Made by a program: the position numbers and the translations under genes. Positions 10,970-18,213 of a stretch of 64,000 nucleotides of DNA are shown in pieces. Under the pieces are notes generated by a model. It was given only the letters and a program-made list of their open reading frames with translations, ran no database searches and was not told the DNA's origin. The stretch is taken from contig NZ_CP063196.1 in NCBI RefSeq assembly GCF_003574835.2, positions 930,001 through 994,000 on the forward strand, given 5' to 3'. The stretch is from Thermobifida halotolerans (GTDB lineage: Bacteria; Actinomycetota; Actinomycetes; Streptosporangiales; Streptosporangiaceae). Every line of letters starts with the position of its first letter. Within the stretch, counting starts at the first letter, position 1.

Positions 10970-11830
10970 ATGCTGAGACTGGGCGGTCGAGCGTTCACCG
11001 ACGACCGGATGCTCGTCATGGCGATCGTCAACCGCACCCCCGACTCCTTCTACGACAGGGGAGCGACCTGGCAGGAGGAACGCGCCCTGGACCGGGTGCA
11101 CCAGGTTGTCGCGGAGGGAGCCGACATCGTCGACATCGGCGGGATCAAGGCCGCGCCCGGCGAGGAGATCGACGCCGCCGAGGAGATCCGCCGCGTCGCC
11201 GGCTTCGTCGCCCGGGTCCGCGACGCCTACCCCGATCTGGTGATCAGCGTCGACACCTGGCGCGCCGAGGTCGGCCGCGAGGTGTGCCGGGCCGGGGCCG
11301 ACCTCCTCAACGACGCGTGGGGCGGCCACGACCCGCGTCTCGCCGAGGTGGCCGCCGAGTTCGACGCCGGAATCGTGTGCACCCACACCGGCGGGGTGCG
11401 CCCGCGCACCCGGCCGCACCGCGTCGAGTACGACGACGTGGTGCGCTCCGCGATCGACGACACCGTCGCCCTCGCCGAACGCGCCGTGTCGCTGGGGGTG
11501 GACCGCTCCCGCGTCCTCATCGACCCCGCCCACGACTTCGGCAAGACCACCCGGCACTCCCTGGAACTCACCCGGCGGCTCGACGAGATGACCGCGACCG
11601 GCTGGCCGGTGCTGGTCTCCCTGTCCAACAAGGACTTCGTCGGCGAGACCCTGGACCTGCCGGTCGACCGGCGGCTGGTGGGCACCCTGGCCGCCACCGC
11701 GGTGTGCGCCTGGCACGGCGCCCGCGTCTACCGGGTCCACGAGGTGGTCGAGACCCGCCAGGTGCTCGACATGGTCGGCAGCATCAAGGGACTCCGCGCC
11801 CCCGCCCGGGCCGTGCGCGGACTGGCCTAG
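10970..11830 (+). CDS. folP2: Dihydropteroate synthase homologue, FolP2 type
   Basis: A 286-aa TIM-barrel protein of the pterin-binding family. The N-terminal motif is MAIVNRTPDSFYDRG rather than the NVTxDSFSDGG of true FolP1, and the Asp in DIGGIKAAPG and the C-terminal RVHEV motif are present. This is the signature of the FolP2 paralogue of actinobacteria. Work on the mycobacterial copy found no dihydropteroate synthase activity, so the reaction here is unknown. The ATG at 10970 is preferred for its GAGAGAGG site and because homology begins there; an ATG 60 bp upstream is in frame. It heads a tight three-gene operon. Confidence 0.85.
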   Translation: MLRLGGRAFTDDRMLVMAIVNRTPDSFYDRGATWQEERALDRVHQVVAEGADIVDIGGIKAAPGEEIDAAEEIRRVAGFVARVRDAYPDLVISVDTWRAEVGREVCRAGADLLNDAWGGHDPRLAEVAAEFDAGIVCTHTGGVRPRTRPHRVEYDDVVRSAIDDTVALAERAVSLGVDRSRVLIDPAHDFGKTTRHSLELTRRLDEMTATGWPVLVSLSNKDFVGETLDLPVDRRLVGTLAATAVCAWHGARVYRVHEVVETRQVLDMVGSIKGLRAPARAVRGLA

Positions 11831-11842
11831 GAAGACGATCAG

Positions 11843-12487
11843 GTGATCACAACCGCAGCGGTCTGCCCGCACCCTCCGTTGCTCCTGCGCGAACTCACCG
11901 GGCAGCAGGACGCCGCGGCCGGGCTGCGCGACGCGTGCCGCACGGTGCTGGGCCGCGTCCTGCGGCCCCCCGTCGAACACGTCGCCGTCGTGGGAGGCGC
12001 CCCCGCCGCCCTCGGAACGCGCCGCCCCGACCTGGCGCGCGGGCTCCCGCTGAGCCTGCGCGTGGCGGTGCGCCTGCTGGAGGAGGCCGACTGGACCGGG
12101 TCGGTGGAACTGCACCCGGTGGCCGAGGACGCACCGGTCGAGGAGTGCCTGCGGCGAGGACGCGAGTTGGCGGCGGCGCGGCGGCCCACGGCCCTGCTGG
12201 TGGCGGGCGACGGCAGCGCGTGCCGCGGCCCCAGGGCGCCCGGCCACCTCGACGCGCGCGCCCACGGCTTCGACGGCGACCTGGTGGACGCCCTGCGCGA
12301 GGGCGACCCGGCGCGGCTGGCCGCGCTCGACCCGGAGACGGCCCGCGAACTCATGGTCCAGGGGCGGGCCGCCCTGCAGGTCCTCGCGGGAGCGGCCGCC
12401 GAACGGGCCGCCCCGCCCCGCCCCGACGTGGTCTACGCCGACGACCCCTACGGGGTGATGTACGTCGTCGCCGAATGGCGCTGGTGA
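11843..12487 (+). CDS. Class III extradiol dioxygenase subunit-B-like protein
   Basis: A 214-aa protein of an actinobacterial family related to the LigB/MEMO fold (AVCPHPPLLLREL at the N-terminus, LVAGDGSACRGPRAPG in the middle). In LigB the equivalent N-terminal His residues bind iron, and here CPHPP keeps one His. Enzymatic activity is not established for this family. It starts at GTG 12 bp after the FolP2-like stop and overlaps the RibD-like frame at its end, so it belongs to that operon. Confidence 0.75.
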   Translation: MITTAAVCPHPPLLLRELTGQQDAAAGLRDACRTVLGRVLRPPVEHVAVVGGAPAALGTRRPDLARGLPLSLRVAVRLLEEADWTGSVELHPVAEDAPVEECLRRGRELAAARRPTALLVAGDGSACRGPRAPGHLDARAHGFDGDLVDALREGDPARLAALDPETARELMVQGRAALQVLAGAAAERAAPPRPDVVYADDPYGVMYVVAEWRW

Positions 12488-12504
12488 ACCGCGACCGGAA
12501 AGGC

Positions 12505-13284
12505 ATGCTGGTGCGAGTCCTGCTCAACGAGACGGCCCCCGACGCGGCGCGGCCCGGCCAACAGGTCGACGACGCGGCGCTGGCGGCGCTGTACGGCTAT
12601 CCGTCCGACGCCGCGGAGCGGCCGTGGGTGCGCGCGAACTTCGTGGCGACCCTCGACGGCGCGGTCACCGGGGACGACGGCCGCTCCGGATCGATCAACA
12701 CCGGAGCCGACCGCGCGATCTTCTCCCTGCTGCGCTCCCTGTCCGACGTCGTCCTGGTCGGCGCGGCGACCGTGCGCGCCGAGGAGTACCGGCGGGCCAG
12801 GACCGCGCCGCGGTGGAGCGGACTCCGCCGCGCCGACCAGCCGCCGCACCCCGTGGTCGCGGTGGTCAGCCGCTCGGCGAACCTGCCGTCCTCGATCCTG
12901 GAGTCCCGCGCCGACGCGGGCGACGCGCTGCTGCTCACCTGCCGCGCCGCCGGGAGCGCAGCGCTCGACCGCGCCCGGCGCGCACTCGGCGACGAACGGG
13001 TCGTCGTGCTCGGCGAGGACGGCGTGGCCCCCGACGCCGCGCTGAAGGCGCTCACCGGACGGGGCCTGTGCCGCGTCCTGTGCGAGGGCGGCCCGCACCT
13101 GCTGCACGACCTGGTCGCCGCCGACCTGCTGGACGAGCTGTGCCTGACCCTGGCCCCGCGTCTCGTCGCAGGCGACCACCTGCGCATGCTCGCCGGAACC
13201 CCCCTGGACCGGCCCTTCCTGCCCCGCCTGCTCGTGGAGTCGGAGGGCACCCTGGCGGGCCGCTGGCAACGCCGACGGTCCTGA
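12505..13284 (+). CDS. RibD C-terminal-domain (pyrimidine) reductase
   Basis: A 259-aa NADPH-dependent reductase of the RibD_C/dihydrofolate-reductase fold. Seen are NFVATLDGAVTG, the nucleotide-binding LVGAATVRAEEYRRAR and the conserved CEGGPHLLHDLV. Family members reduce riboflavin precursors or other pteridine-like substrates. The ATG at 12505 follows GGAAAGG; an upstream GTG at 12484 overlapping the previous stop and an ATG at 12475 are also in frame. Together with the FolP2-like and LigB-like genes it suggests a pterin or flavin-like side pathway (inference). Confidence 0.83.
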   Translation: MLVRVLLNETAPDAARPGQQVDDAALAALYGYPSDAAERPWVRANFVATLDGAVTGDDGRSGSINTGADRAIFSLLRSLSDVVLVGAATVRAEEYRRARTAPRWSGLRRADQPPHPVVAVVSRSANLPSSILESRADAGDALLLTCRAAGSAALDRARRALGDERVVVLGEDGVAPDAALKALTGRGLCRVLCEGGPHLLHDLVAADLLDELCLTLAPRLVAGDHLRMLAGTPLDRPFLPRLLVESEGTLAGRWQRRRS

Positions 13285-13619
13285 CCTTGAAACCTGCGTC
13301 CACGCGGGTGGGGTCCGTGGTGCCGGACTGCCTCCCCAGTGCGGGGAGGTGGGGCGCGGGCGGGCGTGTCCTGCAACGCTTCTCGCCCACCCCGCGGGGT
13401 TGAGGTCGCAAGACCCCCTGGGGTGGAGGCCACCTGGAACTTTCTCCGTGGCCCCGGGGTTTCACGACCCCCGGGGCCACGGAGGTGACCGCGGACCTTT
13501 CCGGGGCAGGAGGGCTCGGGTGCCGGACGGCACGCCGTGCTCACCTGACGGGTGTGTCCGTTCACTTTGGGTGAGAATCGGAGGCGGGGACGTTTCCGCA
13601 GATTCGGGAGGGGAGGACC
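13285..13619. other. Intergenic region before the recombinase-like gene
   Basis: About 335 bp with no supportable gene. It holds the terminator hairpin at 13444-13484. It also contains several short G-rich runs and, at its end, a strong GGGAGGGGAGG ribosome site for the next gene. Confidence 0.4.
13444..13484 (+). terminator. Terminator hairpin after the folP2-like operon
   Basis: A 16-bp perfect stem (13444-13459 with 13469-13484) and a nine-base loop. It lies 160 bp after the RibD-like stop and 135 bp before the recombinase-like gene. Confidence 0.65.
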
Positions 13620-14663
13620 GTGGCCACACCGGCCCGCAGCCACGACGACCGGGTCCGGGAGGCGCTGCCGCCCGCGCTCCGGCCGCGGCTGACCCGGGCC
13701 ACACCGCTGCCCAGCGGGTTCTCCCTCGCCAACCGGCCCGTCTCACCCGAGGAGCGGGCCACCCTGGACGTGCTGCACGCCCGGCTGCGCGACCGGCCCG
13801 AGAGCACCCGCCGCGCCTACGTCTCCGACTGGCGGCGCTGGTGGGCCTGGTGCGTCCGCAACGACCGCCCACCGCTGCCCGCCAGCCCCGCCGACCTCGC
13901 CGTCTACCTGGCCACCGCCCACCTGACCGATCCCGCCACCGGCCGTCCGGCGGTGTCGGCCGCCACCATCGACCGGTGGAGCGCGGTCATCGCCGTCGTG
14001 CACACCGCCCACGGACTGCCCAACCCCACCACCCACCCCGCGCTCACCGAACTGCTGCGGCTGGTCCGCAGCGCCCGCCCCGGCCGCAAGCTCATCTCCC
14101 GCCCCCTCACCCAGGACGAGTACCGCCGTCTGCTGGAGGCCCTGCCCGCCGACTCCTGGCCCGAGGCCGTCACCCGCCGCCGCGACCGCCTCGTGCTCAC
14201 CCTCGCCCGGGGCACCGGACTGGGCCCCGACCCGCTGCTGAACCTGCCCTTGGCCGCCGTCCGCCAGGAGTCCGCGCCCGCGCTGCGCGTCGACACCGGA
14301 CGCGACGCGCTGCTCCTCGCCCCCGCCGACACGCCCCTGGAGTGCGCGGTGTGCGCGTTCGTCCAGTGGCGCGAGATCCTCGACATCGCCGACAGGGGCG
14401 GCTTCACGGCGCTGGAGAAGGAGTTCGCCGCGCTGCCCTCCCACAGCCTCGGCGACACGGAGCACACCTGCGCGGTGCTGACCGCCCCCGACCGCGGCTC
14501 CGCCGCGCCGCTGGTGCGCCGCCTGCGCCGCGGTGGAGCCATCGGCCCCACCCGGCCCCGGGCGCGCGCCGTCAACAACCTGGTGCACGCCTACGCCGAA
14601 CGCGTCGGGCTGCCCACCCGGGGCCTGTCGGCGTTCTCCCTGCGCACCGACACCCCGCACTGA
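13620..14663 (+). CDS. Degenerate tyrosine recombinase/phage-integrase-like protein
   Basis: A 347-aa protein resembling tyrosine recombinases. Residues about 35-120 match the N-terminal SAM-like core-binding domain (STRRAYVSDWRRWWAWC; YLATAHLTDPATG). The catalytic half begins near 145. Where active enzymes have TGLR with the first catalytic Arg, this protein has TGLGPDPLL (about 198). The frame ends at LSAFSLRTDTPH, corresponding to box II (HxLR) with Phe in place of His, and stops before the Tyr nucleophile. It is therefore catalytically dead, or a relic that keeps only DNA binding. The GTG start has an excellent ribosome site. No att sites or phage genes are near. Confidence 0.75.
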   Translation: MATPARSHDDRVREALPPALRPRLTRATPLPSGFSLANRPVSPEERATLDVLHARLRDRPESTRRAYVSDWRRWWAWCVRNDRPPLPASPADLAVYLATAHLTDPATGRPAVSAATIDRWSAVIAVVHTAHGLPNPTTHPALTELLRLVRSARPGRKLISRPLTQDEYRRLLEALPADSWPEAVTRRRDRLVLTLARGTGLGPDPLLNLPLAAVRQESAPALRVDTGRDALLLAPADTPLECAVCAFVQWREILDIADRGGFTALEKEFAALPSHSLGDTEHTCAVLTAPDRGSAAPLVRRLRRGGAIGPTRPRARAVNNLVHAYAERVGLPTRGLSAFSLRTDTPH

Positions 14664-14804
14664 CCCCGCGCCGACGTCCGGCCCCCGTTTCCCCGGGACA
14701 CCACGGGGTAGCCGCCGGTGCACTCCGCTGCACACCACCCGACGCGACCTCGGCCCGCCGTCGCCCGGGGGGCGGAAGCGGCCGAGAGAGGGGAAGGACG
14801 ACGT

Positions 14805-15293
14805 ATGAACAGGATGACCGTCGCCGTGGCCACAGCGGCCGCGGCGGCCGGCGGTGCCGCGGTGTGGTATCGGCTGCGTACCCGCGCCGAACACGGCGTC
14901 GCGCACCACTCCGCCACGGTCCTGACGGACCTGGACGAGACCCTGGCCGCGTGGCGCGAACCCGGCCGGGTACCCGGACTGCTCGCCGAGGCCACACCCA
15001 CCACCGACGAGACCGAACCGGCCGCTCCCGTTCCCGGTGACGGCCAGCTCGCGCTGCGCGTGCTGCTCACTCCCGCTCCGGCGCAGCGGGGCACCGAGAT
15101 CCGGGTGCGCGCCGAGGGGCCCACGGCCCGCGCCCACTCGGGACGGCTGCGCGAGGACCTGCGGCGCCTCAAGGCGATCCTGGAGTGCGGGGAGGCGCTC
15201 ACCGTCGAGGGCCAGCCGTCCGCGCGCGGACCGGCGGCCGAACAACTGCAGGAGAGGGTCTACGTGGCGCTGCGCAGAGGAGGGATGGGATGA
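14805..15293 (+). CDS. Small membrane-anchored protein of unknown function
   Basis: 162 aa. Residues 4-22 form one hydrophobic Ala/Val/Gly-rich helix, followed by a basic stretch (YRLRTRAEH) and a soluble domain of charged alpha/beta character (GTEIRVRAEG, LREDLRRLKAILE). I do not recognise the family. The ATG at 14805 has GGGGAAGG upstream. Its stop overlaps the start of the alcohol dehydrogenase gene (ATGA), so the two are co-translated and probably work together. Confidence 0.7.
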   Translation: MNRMTVAVATAAAAAGGAAVWYRLRTRAEHGVAHHSATVLTDLDETLAAWREPGRVPGLLAEATPTTDETEPAAPVPGDGQLALRVLLTPAPAQRGTEIRVRAEGPTARAHSGRLREDLRRLKAILECGEALTVEGQPSARGPAAEQLQERVYVALRRGGMG

Positions 15294-16456
15294 AGGCGCT
15301 GTGCTGGATGGGGGTCAACGACCTGTCCGTCGAGGACGTCCCCGAACCCACGATCCTCAACGACCAGGACGTCATCGTCAAGGTGCGGGCGAGCGCGGTC
15401 TGCGGTTCCGACCTGCACCTGATCGACGGCTACATTCCCGCGATGCGGCGCGGCGACATCCTCGGCCACGAGTTCCTCGGAGAGGTGGTCGAGGTCGGCC
15501 CAGGGGTGCGGGACCGCAGGGTGGGCGAACGCGTGGTGGTGTGCTCGATCATCTCCTGCGGCCGGTGCCGCTACTGCCGCAGGGGGCTCTTCTCCGCCTG
15601 CGACAACGGCAACGCCGAACCCGCCGCCTTCGAGTCGCTCTACGGCTACGCGGGCGCGGGCATCTTCGCCTACTCCCACCTGGTCGGCGGGTACGCGGGC
15701 AGCCACGCCGAGTACGTGCGGGTGCCCTTCGCCGACGTCGGCGCGTTCCCGGTACCGGAGGACCTGTCCGACGACGAGGCGGTGTTCGCCTCCGACGGGG
15801 TGCCCACCGGGTGGATGGCCGCCGACTTCTGCGACATCGAACCCGGCCACGTCGTGGCGGTGTGGGGCGCCGGGGGAGTGGGGCAGATGGCCGCGGCCGC
15901 CGCGAAGCTGCTGGGCGCGGCACGGGTCATCGTCATCGACCGGTTCCCCGACCGCCTGCGGATGGTGGAGCGGGAACTCGGCCTGGAGACGCTCGACTAC
16001 ACCCGGGTCGACGTGCGCGAGGCGCTGCGGGACCTGACGGCCGGGCGGGGCCCGGACGCCTGCATCGAGGCGGTCGGCATGGAGGCGCACGGCAACGGCC
16101 CGCAGTACGCCTACGACCGCGTCAAGCAGGCGGCGCGGCTGGAGGACCGGGCCGTGGCGCTGCGCGAGGCGATCCTGTCGTGCGCCAAGGGCGGCGTGGT
16201 GTCCGTGGTCGGCGTGTTCGGCAGCTTCGTCGACAAGTTCCCGATGGGCGCGGTGGTCAACAAGGGGCTGACGATCCGCAGCGCCCAGCAGCACGGCCAC
16301 CGCTACATCCCGATGCTGCTGGAGCGCATGGCGGCGGGCGAGATCCCCACCGCCCACCTGGCCACCCACCCGCTGCCGCTGAGCGACGGCGTGCGCGCCT
16401 ACGACATGTTCAAACACAAGAAGGACGGCTGCGTGCGCGCCATCCTGCACCCGTGA
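15290..16456 (+). CDS. Zinc-dependent alcohol dehydrogenase
   Basis: A 388-aa medium-chain dehydrogenase of the formaldehyde/threonine dehydrogenase-like class. The catalytic zinc ligands are in AVCGSDLH (about Cys38) and GHEFLGE (about His62). A structural zinc site is formed by CGRCRYCRRGLFSAC (about 85-99). The Rossmann motif GAGGVGQMAA lies near residue 191. These enzymes commonly bind NAD tightly and act on formaldehyde, glutathione/mycothiol adducts or sugar alcohols; the substrate is not decided here. It is translationally coupled to the membrane protein upstream and ends before two convergent terminator hairpins. Confidence 0.88.
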   Translation: MKALCWMGVNDLSVEDVPEPTILNDQDVIVKVRASAVCGSDLHLIDGYIPAMRRGDILGHEFLGEVVEVGPGVRDRRVGERVVVCSIISCGRCRYCRRGLFSACDNGNAEPAAFESLYGYAGAGIFAYSHLVGGYAGSHAEYVRVPFADVGAFPVPEDLSDDEAVFASDGVPTGWMAADFCDIEPGHVVAVWGAGGVGQMAAAAAKLLGAARVIVIDRFPDRLRMVERELGLETLDYTRVDVREALRDLTAGRGPDACIEAVGMEAHGNGPQYAYDRVKQAARLEDRAVALREAILSCAKGGVVSVVGVFGSFVDKFPMGAVVNKGLTIRSAQQHGHRYIPMLLERMAAGEIPTAHLATHPLPLSDGVRAYDMFKHKKDGCVRAILHP

Positions 16457-16468
16457 CCGGGCCCGGAC

Positions 16469-16496
16469 GCGGCCGCCGCACGGATGCGGCGGCCGC
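16469..16496 (+). terminator. Terminator hairpin of alcohol dehydrogenase gene
   Basis: A 12-bp perfect stem (16469-16480 with 16485-16496) with a four-base loop, 13 bp after the dehydrogenase stop codon. Confidence 0.65.
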
Positions 16497-16516
16497 ACCG
16501 GGACCCCAAGGGCAAG

Positions 16517-16543
16517 GGGCACGGCCCGCACCGGGCCGTGCCC
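16517..16543 (-). terminator. Terminator hairpin of rsgA
   Basis: A 12-bp perfect stem (16517-16528 with 16532-16543) that touches the rsgA stop codon on the minus strand. With the neighbouring hairpin it separates two convergent transcripts. Confidence 0.6.
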
Positions 16544-17649
16544 TACTCCTTCCTGCCGCGCAGCCGGTAGGACTGGCGCAGCGACCGGGAGATCTCCCTG
16601 TGGCCGCGCCGGATCTCGGCGCGCAGCCGCGCGTCGCTGCGCGCGGCGATCCACTCGTTCTCCCGCACCAGCTTGTGGTAGCTGTCCAGGCGGCGTTGCG
16701 GCAGGGTGCCGTCGGCGACGGCGGCGAGCACCGCGCAGCCCGGTTCACTCGTGTGGGAGCAGTCGTGGAAGCGGCACTCCTCGGCGAGTTCCCCGATCTC
16801 GGGGAAGGCGCGCTGGAGTCCCTCGGCGGCGTCCCACAGCCCCACCCCGCGCAGGCCGGGGGTGTCGATGAGCACGCGGCCGCCGCCCAGCGGCAACAGT
16901 TGGCGGCGGACCGTGGTGTGGCGGCCCCTGCCGTCGCGGGCGCGCACCTCACCGGTGGCCATCACGTCGGCGCCCAGCAGGGCGTTGCCGAGGGTGGACT
17001 TGCCCGCGCCGGACGGCCCCAGCAGCGCGACCGTCCCGGTGAGCAGCGCGGTGAGCGCGTCGAGACCGTCGCCGGTGACGGCGCTGACCGCGACCACGCC
17101 CGCGCCGGGCGCGACGGCGGCCACCTCGGCGACCGCGCTGTCGGGGGCGGGGTGCCGGTCGGCCTTGGTGAGCACGACGACGGGTACGGCGCCGCTCTCC
17201 CAGGCCAGCGCGAGCAGCCGCTCGACGCGGGCGAGGTCCACCGGCCCGGTCAGCGGCTCCACCACGGCGACGGTGTCGACGTTGGCGGCCAGCACCTGCC
17301 CCTCGGAGCGGGCCGACGCGGTGGAGCGCACGATCGCGCTGCGCCGCGGCAGCAGCGCCTCCAGCACCGGGAGCTCCCCGCTCCTGGGGCGCAGCACACC
17401 CCAGTCCCCGGCGCAGACGGTCCGCGCCGGGTCGGGCGAGGTGACGGGGGTGCTGACGGCCCGCGCGGGGCCGTGCTCGGTGACGATGTCGCAGCGGCCG
17501 CGGTCCACCCCGGTGACCCGGCAGGGCAGCAGTCCGGCGGCGCGGTGGTCGGCGAAGGCGGCGTCCAGGGAGGCGTCCCAGCCGTAGGCGGCGAGCGGGC
17601 CGGAGGCGGACGGCGAAGAGGTGAGTTCGGAAGACAACGGTGTGCACAA
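16543..17649 (-). CDS. rsgA: Ribosome small-subunit-dependent GTPase A
   Basis: A circularly permuted GTPase that assists late maturation of the 30S subunit. Motif order is the diagnostic G4-G1-G3: VVLTKADRH (about 160), then GPSGAGKST (about 209-217), then IDTPGLRG (about 260). An OB-fold region lies at the N-terminus, and the C-terminal zinc finger ECRFHDCSHTSEPGC is intact. At 368 aa the length is normal. The start is uncertain: the frame opens at TTG 17649 with GAAGGG almost touching it, and TTG 17637 is an alternative. No ATG or GTG is available in this N-terminal stretch. Confidence 0.88.
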   Translation of the reverse strand: MCTPLSSELTSSPSASGPLAAYGWDASLDAAFADHRAAGLLPCRVTGVDRGRCDIVTEHGPARAVSTPVTSPDPARTVCAGDWGVLRPRSGELPVLEALLPRRSAIVRSTASARSEGQVLAANVDTVAVVEPLTGPVDLARVERLLALAWESGAVPVVVLTKADRHPAPDSAVAEVAAVAPGAGVVAVSAVTGDGLDALTALLTGTVALLGPSGAGKSTLGNALLGADVMATGEVRARDGRGRHTTVRRQLLPLGGGRVLIDTPGLRGVGLWDAAEGLQRAFPEIGELAEECRFHDCSHTSEPGCAVLAAVADGTLPQRRLDSYHKLVRENEWIAARSDARLRAEIRRGHREISRSLRQSYRLRGRKE

Positions 17650-17748
17650 CCCTTCGTGTGAAGGGACCCCGGCGCACCCGAGGCACCACGGGAGAACCCG
17701 TGCGAGGACGGGCGGGTGCTCAGGCGGGAGAGAAGAAGGAGAGAGGAG

Positions 17749-17820
17749 TCAGCCGAGGTCCCGGGAGATGAGGACGGACCGAACGCTGCGCACGGCAGCG
17801 GCGACTACCGCGACGGCCAT
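17749..17820 (-). CDS. 23-aa hydrophobic peptide with perfect ribosome site
   Basis: A short ORF encoding an Ala/Val-rich peptide with two Arg-Ser-Val repeats (RSVRSV). It merits listing because AGGAGGTGA, a perfect match to the anti-Shine-Dalgarno, sits 4 bases before its ATG. That site forms the last codons of the upstream small membrane ORF, so translation would be coupled. I know no family. It may be a leader peptide or small membrane peptide, or the ribosome site may be coincidental. Confidence 0.4.
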   Translation of the reverse strand: MAVAVVAAAVRSVRSVLISRDLG

Positions 17821-17824
17821 CGAC

Positions 17825-18073
17825 TCACCTCCTCTTCGGGTTCCGCGCCCACTCTACAGCGGTATCCCTGGTCCCGGCAGCCTCTTTTTCCGGGGCTGCC
17901 GGGCGGCGACGCGCCCGCAGGCGGGTCTGGAGCAGGAGGCCGACCAGGACCGGCACTGCGGCCACGAGGACCTGCGCCAGGACGACGGCGGGACCGGTCG
18001 GCAGCGCGAGTCCCACCAGGGCGGGAGGCAGGGCGCCTCCCGCGGTCCCGAAGACCCGGTCGGACTCCCGCAC
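17825..18073 (-). CDS. Possible small membrane protein, function unknown
   Basis: 82 aa from a GTG. One long hydrophobic stretch (about residues 13-50, with ALVGLALPTGPAVVLAQVL and VLVGLLLQ) could make one or two membrane helices, followed by a basic tail. The frame stays open upstream without a clear start or ribosome site, so both the start and the reality of the gene are uncertain. Its stop is 4 bp before the 23-aa ORF. Confidence 0.35.
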   Translation of the reverse strand: MRESDRVFGTAGGALPPALVGLALPTGPAVVLAQVLVAAVPVLVGLLLQTRLRARRRPAAPEKEAAGTRDTAVEWARNPKRR

Positions 18074-18213
18074 CGGCCGCGCCGCCAACTCCCGGTCGGC
18101 CAGGCGGCGGGCGGTCTCGTTGACCTCGGGGCGGGGCCGGGCATGGGGCCAACCCCCTCCGCACGCCTGCGGTACCGGGCTTTTCGGACCGCGTGCGGCC
18201 ACGGCCCACGGGG

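Noticed and set aside
13285-13619. Possible third copy of the MITE-like element
   Set aside because: It has G-rich runs and a hairpin but neither terminal repeat nor the internal GGGCGCCGAGTCC block.
13620-14663. Prophage or integrative element anchored by the recombinase-like gene
   Set aside because: The recombinase lacks catalytic residues, and no phage, plasmid or att-like repeats flank it.
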